NCBI GenBank assembly: GCA_040216735.1
Contig: JAVJOO010000004.1
Location: 433,396 to 497,395, forward strand
DNA from: Alphaproteobacteria bacterium
GTDB lineage: Bacteria; Pseudomonadota; Alphaproteobacteria; SHVP01
Length of the DNA stretch: 64,000 nt
Direction: 5' to 3'
In this document: piece by piece, positions 7,900 to 17,847 of the stretch
Layout of the letters: each line of letters opens with the position of its first letter
Position numbering within the stretch: position 1 is the first letter of the stretch
Notes under the pieces: generated by a model
Seen by the model: the letters and a program-made list of their open reading frames with translations, nothing else
Database searches by the model: none
Told to the model about the DNA's origin: nothing
Program-made: the position numbers and the translations under genes

Positions 7900-10800
7900 A
7901 TGAAGCAAAGCGCAATGCTGCTAGCAAGTAAAATCCTGATCCGTCTCCTTGCTGCGATCTTTGCCGGTGGCGCGATTATCGTGTCAGCCGCGGCATGGCG
8001 GCTCTCCGAGGGGCCGGTGTCGATCGGTTTCCTGTCCCCCTACATCAAGGAATCGCTAACGGTTGGCGGCGCCGACATCGACGTCGCGCTGTCCGACACG
8101 GTCCTGGCCTGGCGCGGTTTCGAGCGGGGCCTCGACATTGTGGTGCTTGGTTTGGAACTGCTCAATGCCGACGGCGAAACGGTCGCTGCAATCCCCGAAT
8201 TGGCGATCGGTCTAGACAGCAGGCGCTTGATGACGGGCGATTTCGTTCCCGCGACCGTCGATGTCGTGGGCGCCGACCTAAACTTGCGCCGCGCGGCGGA
8301 CGGTACGATCGAGGTCGGGGTCGGGCAGGGGGGCCGGGATAGCGCGGCGGTGACCGCATTCCTCCGCGATCTGACTCTGGCGCCGGACGCGCGCCGGCCA
8401 AACGCGGCGTTGCGCCGGGTGAGCGTTCTCGGCACCGCCGTCACCTTTGAAGACCTGCGCAATCGGGTCGTTTGGAACATCCCACGCGCGGACTTAATCG
8501 TCCGCCGCGACGCCAAAGGGCTATCGGGCGACCTGATATTCGATCTCGACCTCGAGGGGGCACAGACTCGTTTCGTGGCGACGGCGGCGTTCGACTATGT
8601 CGCGCGCGAGACGCATGTGGCCATCGACTTTACCGACCTCGATCCGTTGCGCCTGTCGAATAAAGACCCCACCCTTGGCGGCCTGGCACGGTTGCAACTC
8701 CCACTTACAGGCCGCGTGGACTTTTCGGTGACCGAACGGGGGCAGCTCGACCGCATAAACTTCGACATTACCGGTGAGAACGGTGCGCTCGACCTCGCGC
8801 CGGTGTTCGACGCGCCGTCGGTCGTGGCATCGATCGAGGCGCGCGGAGCAGTCGATCTGATCGGCCGCGCCCTTGTGTTCGATGAACTGGTGTTGTCGCG
8901 CCGGACCGCACGGGCGGTGCTGGCCGGGCGGATCGCCGCCGAGGAGGGCGGTCCGCGGGTCGCGTTAAGCGGCCGGGTCGCCGGGTTCACGCCCACCGAC
9001 ATCGACGAATATTGGCCGACCGCCTTTGCCCCGCCGGTTCATCGGTGGTTCACCGACAACATTTTGGGCGGAACCGTCACCGAGGGAACGGTCCGTCTGA
9101 ACGTCGGCCCCGAGCACCTGACCGGCGGCGCCTTGCCCGCCGAAGCGGTCGAGGCCCGCCTCTCCATAGCCGGCGTCACGGCGCGGTATTTTGGGGCGTT
9201 ACCGCCCATCACGGAGGGCGTCGGCGCGGTGCGGTTGACCGGCGACAACGTCGATTTGGAACTCTCCAGCGGTCGTTTGGGCGCGCTATTGCTCCAAGAG
9301 GGGTCGATCGAGCTTGTCGAATCGGCACCGCGAACCTGGGACGCGAGCTTGGAGTTCGTTGCCAGCGGCGCGAACGAAGAAGTTCTGCGAATCATCGATT
9401 CCGAACCGCTCAAGCTCAGCCAACGGTTCGGCCTAGCGCCCGGCAATATCGCCGGCGTGTCCGCCACCCGGGTTCGCATGAGCTTTCCGGTTCGACCCAG
9501 CATCGCGCCCGATCAACTCCGCTTCGCGGCGGCATCGAATATCCGCGACGGTGCCCTTAAAGATGCCTTCGGCGATCTCGATCTGACGCAAGGGAACATG
9601 ACCCTTGAGGTGACTAAGGCCGGAATCCAAGCCGACGGCACCGTCGCGGTGGACGGGGTGCCTCTCGGCGTTGTCTGGCGCGAAACGTTCAAACCCGAGA
9701 ACGGCGCCACCACCTCACTCCACCTCAGCGGCCGGCTAGACGATGCCGCCCGCGAAACGCTGGGCTTTCCCACCGGAGACATCGTCGTTGGCGAGGTCGG
9801 CGCGGAAATCGACATCCGCTCTGCCGGGCGCACATTGTTGGCGGCGGGCATCGATCTCGACCTTTCGCCCGCCCTTGTCGATCTCAACGTGCTGCGCGTC
9901 ACGAAACTGCCCGGCAAAGAGGCGCGGGCATATTTCCTGGTCCGCCCCCTGGAAGACGGCGGCACGCGGATCGAACAGGCGTCGTTCACGTCGGCGGCGT
10001 TGAACGCTGAAGGCGTGGTCGAGCTTGGCCCCGAGCGCGCCCTGCGGCGGGTCGATCTGAGCCGCCTTGCCTTTGGCCGTACCGAGTTGGCCGCTTCCAT
10101 CCGGCCGCGCGCCCCCAACGGTTTCATCGTCGCGGTCAACGGCCCGACGATCGACGCTGGCCCGTTCTTCGACGCGTTTTTCGATCAAACCACGGGGGAC
10201 GTGCCGCCGCTCAACGTCTCGATCGACGTGAATGAAATGATTCTCAGCGAACGCCGGTCGTTGTTCGGCGTGTCCGGCGAGTTCAATTATGTCGATAAGC
10301 TCGAATCGCTGCGCGCGGCGGGATCGGTCAACAACGAAGCCCCCCTCTCGGTCACCTTGGTGACGACGCCCGAGGGCCCGCGGCGCTTGACGATCGCCGG
10401 GGGCAATGCCGGCGCGCTCGCCCGCACGACCGGGCTGTTCGACGATGCCTCGGGCGGCAATCTCCTGGTATCGGCATCCTTACGCGACAGCGACCGCGGG
10501 CCGGTGATCGACGGCCGCATGGAAATCACCGATCTCCAGGTCAAGAGCGCGAGTTCCTTCGCCCGCGTCCTGACGCTGGCATCGCTGACCGGCTTACTCG
10601 AAGTCCTGAACGGGGAGGGTCTACGCTTTGCCCGCGCCGACGTGCCGTTCCGATTCCACGACGGTCTGCTCGAGGTGATCGACGCCCGCGCCTTCGGTCC
10701 CTCGCTTGGGATTACCTTGGACGGAGAGATCAACGGCGATGCCGACGAGATCTCTATGTTCGGCACGTTGATCCCGGCCTACACGATCAATTCGGTGCTG

Positions 10801-11028
10801 GGCGAAATACCCTTGATCGGCACGCTGTTGGTGGGCCGCCAAGGCGAGGGGGTTTTCGCCCTGACCTATGGCATCCGGGGCCCGGTGGAGCGCCCCGTCA
10901 TCACGGTCAATCCGCTCTCGGCGCTGGCGCCGGGATTCCTGCGCAACTTCTTTGCGATCTTCACAGGCAACGGTCGACCGGACCCCGCGGACCCTGCAAG
11001 CCCGTTCGTTTCGGAGCAACCGGGCTAG
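7900..11028 (+). CDS. AsmA/YhdP-like envelope protein (DUF3971)
   Basis: A 1042-residue protein with an N-terminal signal anchor (MLLASKILIRLLAAIFAGGA) and a long extracytoplasmic beta-rich body. An AsmA-like C-terminal domain is seen near GTLIPAYTINSVLGEIPLIG and FALTYGIRGPVERPVITVNP. That last part is the YhdP/TamB-type ending. Proteins of this class are thought to bridge inner and outer membranes and move phospholipids; this function is taken from the family. Starts are possible at TTG 7894, ATG 7900 and ATG 7915; 7900 is used here. It diverges from glnE with only 38 bases between the starts, and its stop directly abuts the convergent tyrS stop. Confidence 0.87.
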   Translation: MKQSAMLLASKILIRLLAAIFAGGAIIVSAAAWRLSEGPVSIGFLSPYIKESLTVGGADIDVALSDTVLAWRGFERGLDIVVLGLELLNADGETVAAIPELAIGLDSRRLMTGDFVPATVDVVGADLNLRRAADGTIEVGVGQGGRDSAAVTAFLRDLTLAPDARRPNAALRRVSVLGTAVTFEDLRNRVVWNIPRADLIVRRDAKGLSGDLIFDLDLEGAQTRFVATAAFDYVARETHVAIDFTDLDPLRLSNKDPTLGGLARLQLPLTGRVDFSVTERGQLDRINFDITGENGALDLAPVFDAPSVVASIEARGAVDLIGRALVFDELVLSRRTARAVLAGRIAAEEGGPRVALSGRVAGFTPTDIDEYWPTAFAPPVHRWFTDNILGGTVTEGTVRLNVGPEHLTGGALPAEAVEARLSIAGVTARYFGALPPITEGVGAVRLTGDNVDLELSSGRLGALLLQEGSIELVESAPRTWDASLEFVASGANEEVLRIIDSEPLKLSQRFGLAPGNIAGVSATRVRMSFPVRPSIAPDQLRFAAASNIRDGALKDAFGDLDLTQGNMTLEVTKAGIQADGTVAVDGVPLGVVWRETFKPENGATTSLHLSGRLDDAARETLGFPTGDIVVGEVGAEIDIRSAGRTLLAAGIDLDLSPALVDLNVLRVTKLPGKEARAYFLVRPLEDGGTRIEQASFTSAALNAEGVVELGPERALRRVDLSRLAFGRTELAASIRPRAPNGFIVAVNGPTIDAGPFFDAFFDQTTGDVPPLNVSIDVNEMILSERRSLFGVSGEFNYVDKLESLRAAGSVNNEAPLSVTLVTTPEGPRRLTIAGGNAGALARTTGLFDDASGGNLLVSASLRDSDRGPVIDGRMEITDLQVKSASSFARVLTLASLTGLLEVLNGEGLRFARADVPFRFHDGLLEVIDARAFGPSLGITLDGEINGDADEISMFGTLIPAYTINSVLGEIPLIGTLLVGRQGEGVFALTYGIRGPVERPVITVNPLSALAPGFLRNFFAIFTGNGRPDPADPASPFVSEQPG

Positions 11029-12282
11029 CTAGACCGCCCGGATCAGGGCGTGCCGCTTCTTGCCCGCCGATAACTTGATGGTACCGTCCGGGCCGATATC
11101 CGCCGCGGTCACTGGCTGGATATCCTCGGTAATCGCCACGTCGTTGACCCGCCCGCCACCGCCCTTGATCAGGCGCCTAGCCTCGCCGCCGGAGGTCGCC
11201 AACCCGCTTCGCCGCAGCAACTCGAATGCCGGAATGCCGGCCTCGAGGTCGCCCCGCGGCACCTCGATCGTCGGCAGGGCCGTGCCGGTTTTTCCCTGTT
11301 CGAAAGTTTTTCGGGCGGTTTCTGCCGCGTCCTCGGCGGCTGGGCGACCATGGCACATGGCCGTCGCCTCGGTTGCCAGGATCTTTTTCGCCTCGTTGAT
11401 CCCGGCACCGTCGCGCGTTTCGAGATCGGCAATCTCCGCGTCCGGCAAATCTGTAAAAAGGCGCAGGAAACGGCCGACATCGGCATCCTCCGTGTTGCGC
11501 CAGAACTGCCAATAATCGTACGGCGACAGCATGTCTTCCGACAGCCACACCGCCCCTTGCGCGGTCTTGCCCATCTTGGCGCCCGACGCCGTCGTCAACA
11601 GGTCCGAGGTCAACCCGTAAGCCGTCGCCCCGTCAACGCGGCGGCACAGTTCGACACCGTTCAAGATGTTGCCCCATTGGTCCGAGCCGCCCATTTGCAA
11701 CGTGCAGCCGAACCGCCGGTTAAGTTCGAGGAAGTCGTAGGCTTGCAAAATCATGTAGTTGAATTCGATGAATGAGAGCGGGCTTTCGCGTTCCAGCCGC
11801 GCCTTCACCGATTCGAACGTCAGCATCCGGTTGATCGTGAAATGGCGTCCGATCTCGCGCAGGAAAGGGATGTATTCCAGCTGATCGAGCCAATCGGCGT
11901 TGTTGACCAAGACAGCGTCCGTCGGTCCGTCGCCAAACGTCAGGAAGCGGCCCAGCAACCCTTTGATGCGCTCAACATTGGCGTCGATCTCGTCGGTCGT
12001 ACGGATCTGTCGCATCTCGTCTTTGCCCGAGGGGTCGCCGATTTTTGTGGTGCCGCCGCCGACAAGCGCAATCGGTTTCTGCCCGGTCCGCTGCATGATC
12101 CGCAGTTTCAGGATTTGCATCAGGTTGCCGACGTGCAGGCTGGGCGCGGTAGCGTCGAACCCAATGTAGCCAACCACGCCGCCTGAAACGGCGGCCGCGT
12201 CGAGGGCGTCGAAATCCGTCGCGTCGTGGAAATCGCCGCGGCGCATCATGGCGCGCAGGAAGTCTGAGTTGGCCGTGGGCAT
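11029..12282 (-). CDS. tyrS: tyrosyl-tRNA synthetase
   Basis: A 417-residue class I aminoacyl-tRNA synthetase charging tRNA-Tyr. The HIGH-type motif appears as PSLHVGN, and the KMSKS loop as GAKMGKTA. Tyrosine-site elements YMILQAYDF and [11 protein letters not shown] are present. An S4 RNA-binding domain forms the C-terminus ([20 protein letters not shown]). The start MPTANSDFL is chosen; the open frame extends 29 codons further upstream without family similarity and would overlap the leader of anmK. tyrS and anmK diverge with 79 bases between starts, the usual pairing in alphaproteobacteria. Confidence 0.97.
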   Translation of the reverse strand: MPTANSDFLRAMMRRGDFHDATDFDALDAAAVSGGVVGYIGFDATAPSLHVGNLMQILKLRIMQRTGQKPIALVGGGTTKIGDPSGKDEMRQIRTTDEIDANVERIKGLLGRFLTFGDGPTDAVLVNNADWLDQLEYIPFLREIGRHFTINRMLTFESVKARLERESPLSFIEFNYMILQAYDFLELNRRFGCTLQMGGSDQWGNILNGVELCRRVDGATAYGLTSDLLTTASGAKMGKTAQGAVWLSEDMLSPYDYWQFWRNTEDADVGRFLRLFTDLPDAEIADLETRDGAGINEAKKILATEATAMCHGRPAAEDAAETARKTFEQGKTGTALPTIEVPRGDLEAGIPAFELLRRSGLATSGGEARRLIKGGGGRVNDVAITEDIQPVTAADIGPDGTIKLSAGKKRHALIRAV

Positions 12283-12361
12283 AGGGCAGGGCTGGGGCTG
12301 GCGAATGGAGCCGCTGTGTAGCATGTTCGACTTCGGGCTCACAAACGGTACACGGCAACGG

Positions 12362-13444
12362 ATGACCACACAGGTCTATACGGCAATCGGCCTCATGAGC
12401 GGGACCTCGCTGGACGGCATCGATGCCGCCGTCATTCGTACGGACGGCGAGGCCGTCGTCGAGACTGGGCCGTGGCTGTCGATACCCTATCCGCCGCTGC
12501 TGCGCGCGGCGCTGCGCGGGCTATTGGGAACGGAAAGCCACGACGACTCCAGTCGAGCGGTCGAGCAGGCGCTCACTGCGCAGCATGCCGAAACGATCAA
12601 TGCTTTGCTTGAACAAAATAACATAAGTATCTCAGAAATAAACATTATTGGATTTCACGGGCACACCGTTGCGCATCGCCCGGAGCGCCGCTTCACCTGG
12701 CAACTGGGTGATGCCGAAGCCCTCGCCTCGGCACTGCAGCGCGAGGTCGTCGCCGACTTCCGCCGGGCTGACGTCGCCGCCGGCGGCCAGGGCGCGCCGT
12801 TGGCGCCGCTCTATCACCGGGCCCTAGCCACGGAGCTCGAGGGTCCCCTAGGCGTCCTCAATATCGGCGGCGTCGCCAATGTGACCTGGATCGGTCCCTC
12901 GGACACGCTGGCTTTCGATACCGGTCCGGGCAACGCGCTGATCGACGATTGGGTCGCCCGCCACGATCGCGGGACCTACGACGCGGGCGGCGCGATCGCA
13001 GGAGCGGGATTGGCAGACCCGTTTGTCCTAGAGAAACTCGTCGCGCTGCCCTATTTCCGGCAGCGACCGCCAAAATCGCTCGACCGCCAGGACTTCGACC
13101 TCGCCGCGGTGGACGGCCTCAACCTCGAAGACGGCGCCGCGACCCTGACCGCGCTGACCGTTGCCGGGGTGATGGCGGCCCGCGACCATTTCCCTGAACC
13201 GGTGAAACGCTGGCTGGTGACCGGCGGGGGCCGTCACAACACCTATATGATGCGCCTGTTGGCGGGCGGTCTTGCGGTCCCGGTGGCCCCGGTCGAAGCT
13301 GTCGGATGGCAGGGCGACGCCCTCGAAGCCCAAGCATTCGGTTACTTGGCGGTCCGCGTGCTGCGCGGCCTACCCATTAGCCTGCCGACGACCACTGGCG
13401 TCCCCGAAGCAATGCGGGGCGGTCGCGTGGTCCGACCGGCCTAA
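12362..13444 (+). CDS. anmK: anhydro-N-acetylmuramic acid kinase
   Basis: AnmK phosphorylates and opens 1,6-anhydro-MurNAc released during peptidoglycan turnover, giving MurNAc-6-phosphate for recycling. The 360-residue protein starts at [20 protein letters not shown], where [13 protein letters not shown] is the family's N-terminal phosphate-binding signature. Further family motifs are [32 protein letters not shown] and TGGGRHN. A short stretch near 12600-12640 is AT-rich (codons for [10 protein letters not shown]) unlike its surroundings, but the frame is intact. It diverges from tyrS. Confidence 0.96.
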   Translation: MTTQVYTAIGLMSGTSLDGIDAAVIRTDGEAVVETGPWLSIPYPPLLRAALRGLLGTESHDDSSRAVEQALTAQHAETINALLEQNNISISEINIIGFHGHTVAHRPERRFTWQLGDAEALASALQREVVADFRRADVAAGGQGAPLAPLYHRALATELEGPLGVLNIGGVANVTWIGPSDTLAFDTGPGNALIDDWVARHDRGTYDAGGAIAGAGLADPFVLEKLVALPYFRQRPPKSLDRQDFDLAAVDGLNLEDGAATLTALTVAGVMAARDHFPEPVKRWLVTGGGRHNTYMMRLLAGGLAVPVAPVEAVGWQGDALEAQAFGYLAVRVLRGLPISLPTTTGVPEAMRGGRVVRPA

Positions 13445-13468
13445 CGGGAACGCGCTTGGCGGAGCGTC

Positions 13469-14134
13469 TTAGGCTTCAGGTTCCACAACGGGTTCGGGTG
13501 CGAGGGCCTTGTCGAGATAGGTATCGACCACCGTGCGCAATTGGTCGATCCGGTCGGTAAAGAAATGGTCCGCACCGCTAACGATTTGATAGTCCACGGT
13601 AATGTTCTTTTGCGACTGAAGTTTCTCGGCGAGCTTCTGCGCGTCTTCGACCGGGACGTGCTGGTCGTCGCCGCCGTGGACGATGATCCCGGAGGCCGGG
13701 CAGGGGGCCAGGAACGAAAAGTCGAACAAACTCGACGGTGGCGAGACCGAAATAAATCCGTCGATCTCCGGCCGCCGCATCAACAACTGCATCCCGATCC
13801 AGGCCCCGAACGAAAAGCCGCCGACCCAGCAAGTGCGGGCGTTGGCGTTAAAGGTTTGCAACCAGTCCAGGGCCGAGGCCGCGTCCGAGAGTTCCCCGGC
13901 ACCGTGGTCGAATTCGCCTTGGCTACGCCCAACCCCGCGGAAGTTGAATCGCAACACGGCAAAACCGCGGTCGGCAAACGCGTGATACAGCGTGTACACC
14001 ACCTTGTTGTTCATCGTCCCGCCGTGTTGCGGGTGGGGATGAAGGATCAGCGCGATCGGCGCATTCTTGGTCTTTCCCGCAAGATAGCGGCCCTCTAGGC
14101 GGCCTTCGGGTCCGTTGAAATTTACTTCCGGCAT
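13469..14134 (-). CDS. alpha/beta hydrolase (COG2945 type)
   Basis: A 221-residue cytoplasmic hydrolase. The oxyanion strand is LILHPHPQHGGTMNNKVV, with the HPHPxxGG pattern of this subfamily. The nucleophile elbow is GGFSFGAWIG (Ser), the acid probably lies in HGGDDQHVP, and the catalytic His is in SGADHFF. The substrate is unknown. Close relatives often sit next to iscR/suf-type operons in alphaproteobacteria, and here it diverges from cysE-iscR across 154 bases. Whether it shares regulation with that operon is an inference. Confidence 0.9.
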   Translation of the reverse strand: MPEVNFNGPEGRLEGRYLAGKTKNAPIALILHPHPQHGGTMNNKVVYTLYHAFADRGFAVLRFNFRGVGRSQGEFDHGAGELSDAASALDWLQTFNANARTCWVGGFSFGAWIGMQLLMRRPEIDGFISVSPPSSLFDFSFLAPCPASGIIVHGGDDQHVPVEDAQKLAEKLQSQKNITVDYQIVSGADHFFTDRIDQLRTVVDTYLDKALAPEPVVEPEA

Positions 14135-14211
14135 GACGCTCCAGGTCGGTCAAATACCCGACAAAATCAGTCGCCCAATCGGCGACAGGTTCTTTGATTC
14201 ATGTGCCCTAA

Positions 14212-14232
14212 ACTTGATTCGCTAGGTCGGGT
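14212..14232 (+). promoter_or_regulatory. candidate IscR/Rrf2 operator dyad
   Basis: The half-sites ACTTGATT (14212-14219) and GGTCGGGT (14225-14232) form an imperfect dyad. The complement of the right half is ACCCGACC, so all eight positions agree as purine or pyrimidine and four are identical. It overlaps the -35 and spacer of the predicted promoter ahead of cysE-iscR, the right place for autorepression by the Rrf2 regulator encoded downstream. Binding is an inference. Confidence 0.5.
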
Positions 14233-14242
14233 ACCCTATATG
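14214..14242 (+). promoter_or_regulatory. sigma-70-type promoter of the cysE-iscR operon
   Basis: TTGATT (14214-14219) and TATATG (14237-14242) are separated by exactly 17 bases, each matching the consensus at 4 of 6 positions. The expected transcription start is about 14249, 40 bases before the cysE ATG. Confidence 0.55.
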
Positions 14243-14288
14243 CCCAAAAGCCCGATCTGGTAGAGGCGAGAAGGCGCGGGACTATAGC

Positions 14289-15038
14289 ATGAGCCAAACC
14301 TCCACATTCAAGACCTTAAGCCGCGACTTGAGTGCCGTGGTCGACCGCGACCCGGCGGCGCGATCCAGATTCGAGGTCTTGGTGCTATATCCGGGCTTCC
14401 ATGCGGTCATGTTCCACCGCCTGGCCCACGGGCTTTGGCGCCTCCAGCTCAAGTTCTTGGCGCGGATGGTATCGGTCTTCTCGCGTTTCATGACGGGCAT
14501 CGAAATTCATCCCGGCGCGACCATCGGTCCGGGGTTCTTCATCGATCATGGCCTCGGCGTCGTGATCGGCGAAACCACCGAGATCGGCACCGACGTCACC
14601 CTTTATCAAGGCGTGACCCTTGGCGGTACCTCGCTCGAGGCGGGGAAGCGCCACCCGACCTTGGGCAACGACGTGATCGTCGGGGCCGGGGCCAAGGTGC
14701 TGGGTCCGATCAGTTTAGGCGATTGCGCCCGGGTTGGCTCGAACGCGGTCGTCGTCAAGGACGTGGCGGCGAATACCACCGTTGTCGGCATTCCGGCCAA
14801 ACCGGTCGCGGACCGCGCCGCGGCAACCCGGCCGGACGCCTTCGTCGCCTACGGCACCGCCCGCGACGCAGACCCCGCGGGTCATGCGGTAGCCGGCATG
14901 CTGGAACAGATCCAATTGCTCCAGGCGCGTTTGGCCGATCTCGAAAAACAGGTCGGTGCCGATACGCCCCTCGCGACTCCGTGGTCCGAGGCCCGGGCGT
15001 CGGGTGGCGGGGCCAAAACCGACGAGGGCAATCCATGA
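14289..15038 (+). CDS. cysE: serine O-acetyltransferase
   Basis: CysE makes O-acetylserine from serine and acetyl-CoA, the first step of cysteine synthesis. The 249-residue protein has the N-terminal helical part ([20 protein letters not shown]). A left-handed beta-helix follows with hexapeptide repeats ([43 protein letters not shown]) and the C-terminal [11 protein letters not shown] and VVGIPAK. The catalytic HPGA/DHG histidines are present. The C-terminal tail after residue 185 is longer than in E. coli and ends in a short coiled coil ([18 protein letters not shown]). The stop overlaps the iscR start (ATGA), so cysteine supply is coupled to Fe-S control. Confidence 0.96.
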   Translation: MSQTSTFKTLSRDLSAVVDRDPAARSRFEVLVLYPGFHAVMFHRLAHGLWRLQLKFLARMVSVFSRFMTGIEIHPGATIGPGFFIDHGLGVVIGETTEIGTDVTLYQGVTLGGTSLEAGKRHPTLGNDVIVGAGAKVLGPISLGDCARVGSNAVVVKDVAANTTVVGIPAKPVADRAAATRPDAFVAYGTARDADPAGHAVAGMLEQIQLLQARLADLEKQVGADTPLATPWSEARASGGGAKTDEGNP

Positions 15039-15526
15039 AACTGAGCACAAAGGGCCGCTACGCGGTCATGGCCTTGGTCGATCTCGCCGCCCACGGCGAC
15101 AAGCGTCCGGTCTCGCTCGCCGATATCGCCGAGCGCCAGAACATTTCGCTCTCCTATCTCGAACAGCTTTTCGGTCGTCTGCGGCGCGGCGGCTTGGTCA
15201 AGAGCGTGCGCGGCCCTGGCGGCGGCTATCTCCTGCAACGCGGTCCGGCCAACACGCGGATCGCCGATGTCGTCCTGGCGGTCGATGAAAATCTGCGGGC
15301 GACCCGCTGTACGCCGGGATCGCCCGTCGGCTGCACCAAGGACAGCAGCCGGTGTCTGACCCACGACCTCTGGGAAGAACTCGGCAATCATATCTACATG
15401 TTCCTGAGCGCCGTCACGATTCAAGATGTATTGGACCGCCGCGTGCTTGGCGCGTCGCGCAACCGTACCGTCGGGGCCGAGGCGGCGTTACCTGAGTTGA
15501 CGCAGCGCGAAACCGTCGCCCTCTAG
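15035..15526 (+). CDS. iscR: Rrf2 family [2Fe-2S] transcriptional regulator IscR
   Basis: A 163-residue winged-helix regulator that senses Fe-S status. The N-terminal helix-turn-helix reads [18 protein letters not shown] to [20 protein letters not shown], followed by the wing [13 protein letters not shown]. Three cysteines and a histidine, the cluster ligands, are visible in [17 protein letters not shown] followed by LTHDLW. The cysteine spacing is wider than in E. coli IscR (nine and seven residues against six and six). The start ATG overlaps the cysE stop. Autoregulation through the dyad at 14212-14232 is probable but unproven. Confidence 0.94.
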   Translation: MKLSTKGRYAVMALVDLAAHGDKRPVSLADIAERQNISLSYLEQLFGRLRRGGLVKSVRGPGGGYLLQRGPANTRIADVVLAVDENLRATRCTPGSPVGCTKDSSRCLTHDLWEELGNHIYMFLSAVTIQDVLDRRVLGASRNRTVGAEAALPELTQRETVAL

Positions 15527-15543
15527 ACCGGGTCCGTTGTGCC

Positions 15544-16674
15544 ATGACGGCCCCGCGCGTCTATCTCGATCACAATGCGACAACCTCGGTCTGCGCCGAG
15601 GCCCGCGCGGCCGTCGCCGACGCGCTCGAGCGCGTTGGCAATCCGTCGTCGGTCCACGGCGCCGGCGCCGAAGCCCGCCGCATCGTCGAGCAGGCGCGCG
15701 ACCGTGTTGCACTGTTGGTCGCCGCCGGGTCCAACGAGGTTGTCTTCACCAGTGGCGGAACCGAAGCCAATAACCTCGCATTACTCGGTGTTGATCGTCA
15801 TCTCATCGTCGCGGCGAGCGAACACGATTCGGTACTGGCGCCTGCGCGTCGGGCACCGCGCGGCGTGACCGTTGTCCCGGTCGATGCCGCCGGAGCGATC
15901 GATGTCGATGCGCTGCGCGGCGCCTTGGCCGCGAACGAAGGAGCCCTGGTGTCGTTGATGCTAGCCAACAACGAAACCGGCGTGTGCCAGCCCGTGGCCG
16001 AGGTCGCCGCCCTGGCCCGTACGGCGGGCGCGCTGGTCCACTGCGACGCCGTCCAGGGGCCGGGCAAGCTGTCCGTCGACATGGCGGCGCTAGGCGTCGA
16101 CCTTCTTACCCTGTCGGCGCACAAGTTCGGCGGACCGATGGGCGTCGGCGCCCTGGTCGTCCGCAAGGGCGTCACAGTTGCCGCCCTCCAGACCGGCGGC
16201 GGTCAGGAAAGTTACCGCCGCGCGGGCACGCAAAATGTGCCGGGGATCGCGGGTTTGGGTGCCGCTGCGGCGGCCTTAACCGCGAGCGATCCAGATACGG
16301 CCCATCTGCGAACCCTGCGCGACAGGCTCGAAACCGCGTGCCAAGCAATGGGGGCACAGGTCATGGGTCAAGCCGCGCCGCGTCTGCCCAACACAAGCTG
16401 TTTGACAATGCCAGGCGTTTCCAGCGAAACCCAGGTCATGGCCTTCGACCTTGACGGTATTGCGGTAAGCGCGGGCGCGGCCTGCTCGTCGGGCAAGGTC
16501 GGTCCGTCCCACGTTCTGGCGGCAATGGGCATTGCGCCCGATGTGGCGGGTGCGGCGATCCGCGTCAGTCTTGGACACGCCACGACCGCCGCTGAGATCG
16601 ACAGGTTCATCGACGCCTGGACCGTCCTTTACCGGCGCAAACAGACGGGCGACGCCCTCCGCCGCGCCTCATGA
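15544..16674 (+). CDS. cysteine desulfurase, NifS-like (first copy)
   Basis: A 376-residue PLP-dependent class V aminotransferase-fold enzyme that takes sulfur from cysteine. Visible: VYLDHNATTSV at the N-terminus, ASEHDSV (PLP-stacking His), ANNETGV, the PLP lysine in LSAHKFGGP, and the catalytic cysteine in SAGAACSSGKVGPSHVL. The loop length makes it a group I (NifS/IscS) enzyme. It starts 17 bases after iscR and overlaps the next desulfurase gene by four bases (ATGA). It differs clearly from the second copy, so this is an old duplication or a separate acquisition. No scaffold protein gene (iscU or sufU) lies beside it. Confidence 0.94.
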   Translation: MTAPRVYLDHNATTSVCAEARAAVADALERVGNPSSVHGAGAEARRIVEQARDRVALLVAAGSNEVVFTSGGTEANNLALLGVDRHLIVAASEHDSVLAPARRAPRGVTVVPVDAAGAIDVDALRGALAANEGALVSLMLANNETGVCQPVAEVAALARTAGALVHCDAVQGPGKLSVDMAALGVDLLTLSAHKFGGPMGVGALVVRKGVTVAALQTGGGQESYRRAGTQNVPGIAGLGAAAAALTASDPDTAHLRTLRDRLETACQAMGAQVMGQAAPRLPNTSCLTMPGVSSETQVMAFDLDGIAVSAGAACSSGKVGPSHVLAAMGIAPDVAGAAIRVSLGHATTAAEIDRFIDAWTVLYRRKQTGDALRRAS

Positions 16675-17843
16675 GCGACGGTCGCCCGATTTACCTCGAC
16701 CACCAGGCGACGACGCCGCTCGATCCGCTCGCGTACGACGCCATGCGCCCGTTTCTCGAGGAACGCTTCGGCAATCCGCACTCGACACAACACGCCTACG
16801 GCCACGAAGCCGAAATCGCCGTCGAGGCCGCGCGCGCGCAAATCGCGCATGTGATTGGGGCGGACCCGCGCGAAATCGTCTTCACCTCAGGGGCAACCGA
16901 ATCGAACAACTTGGCGATCAAGGGGGCAGCGCGGTTTGTCGGCAACCGGCGGCGGCATGTCGTTACGGTGGCGACCGAACACAAATGCGTCTTGGAGTCG
17001 GCCCATGCGTTGGAGCGCGAGGGCTTCACCGTCTCGGTCCTGCCGGTGCAGCCATCAGGCTTGCTCGACCTCGCCGTCCTAGATGCCGCGATCACCGACG
17101 ACACCGTGCTGGTGTCGGTGATGGGCGTGAACAACGAGATCGGTGTCATCCAACCCTTGGCCGAGATCGGTGCCCGTTGCCGCGCCCGCGGCGTTTTGTT
17201 CCACACCGATTGCGCCCAAGCCGCCGGCAAGATCCCCCTCGATGTCGAGGCCATGGCGATCGACCTGATGAGTCTGTCCTCCCACAAAATGTACGGTCCC
17301 AAGGGCATCGGCGCGCTCTATGTCCGCCGCCGCCCGCGCGTGCGGCTCGACCCGTTGCTATCCGGCGGCGGTCAGGAGCGGGGGCTTCGCTCGGGAACGC
17401 TGCCCGCGTTTCTCTGCGTCGGATTTGGCGCCGCCTGCGCCGTCGCCGAGGAGGTCATGGACGACGAACGCGATCGCTTGGCCGCCTTGGCGGCGCGCCT
17501 GTTGGAGCACATCCGGAAGATTCCCGGGACATACTTGAACGGCGATCCCGAGCGGCGCTGGCCCGGCAACCTCAACATCGCCTTTGCCGGGATCGATGCG
17601 GAAGCGTTGTTGGAGACCCTTGCCGCCGACCTCGCGGCGTCCACCGGGTCGGCCTGTAGCTCGGCGGCGGTCGAACCCTCGTATGTTTTGCGCGCCCTTG
17701 GCCTTGACGACGGGCGGGCGGCCGGATCGATCCGGCTCGGTTTGGGCCGCTGGACCAGCGCCGACGAGATCGACGCCGTCGCCACTCGATTGGCTGCCGC
17801 CGTACAGAACTTGCGCGCCGGCGCACAAGTGTCCGCGGCCTAG
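16671..17843 (+). CDS. iscS: cysteine desulfurase, IscS-like (second copy)
   Basis: A 390-residue PLP enzyme providing sulfur for Fe-S clusters and other thiolation. Motifs: IYLDHQATTPLDP, VATEHKCVLES, GVNNEIGVIQP, the PLP lysine in SLSSHKMYGPKGIGAL, and the catalytic loop STGSACSSAAVEPSYVLRAL. The loop is close to IscS (GSAC-S-A-x-EPSYVLRALG). It overlaps the first desulfurase by four bases and is followed within five bases by a ferredoxin gene, so the three are cotranslated. The IscS name rests on the loop and on the ferredoxin neighbour. Confidence 0.94.
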   Translation: MSDGRPIYLDHQATTPLDPLAYDAMRPFLEERFGNPHSTQHAYGHEAEIAVEAARAQIAHVIGADPREIVFTSGATESNNLAIKGAARFVGNRRRHVVTVATEHKCVLESAHALEREGFTVSVLPVQPSGLLDLAVLDAAITDDTVLVSVMGVNNEIGVIQPLAEIGARCRARGVLFHTDCAQAAGKIPLDVEAMAIDLMSLSSHKMYGPKGIGALYVRRRPRVRLDPLLSGGGQERGLRSGTLPAFLCVGFGAACAVAEEVMDDERDRLAALAARLLEHIRKIPGTYLNGDPERRWPGNLNIAFAGIDAEALLETLAADLAASTGSACSSAAVEPSYVLRALGLDDGRAAGSIRLGLGRWTSADEIDAVATRLAAAVQNLRAGAQVSAA

Positions 17844-17847
17844 CGGC

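Noticed and set aside
12248-12361. Upstream extension of anmK
   Set aside because: The open frame precedes the conserved start by 38 codons but overlaps the start of tyrS and has no AnmK similarity.
16532-17659. Open frame of 375 codons overlapping both desulfurase genes in another frame
   Set aside because: The arginine/proline-rich translation is typical of a shifted frame in GC-rich DNA, and the true frames carry PLP and cysteine motifs.
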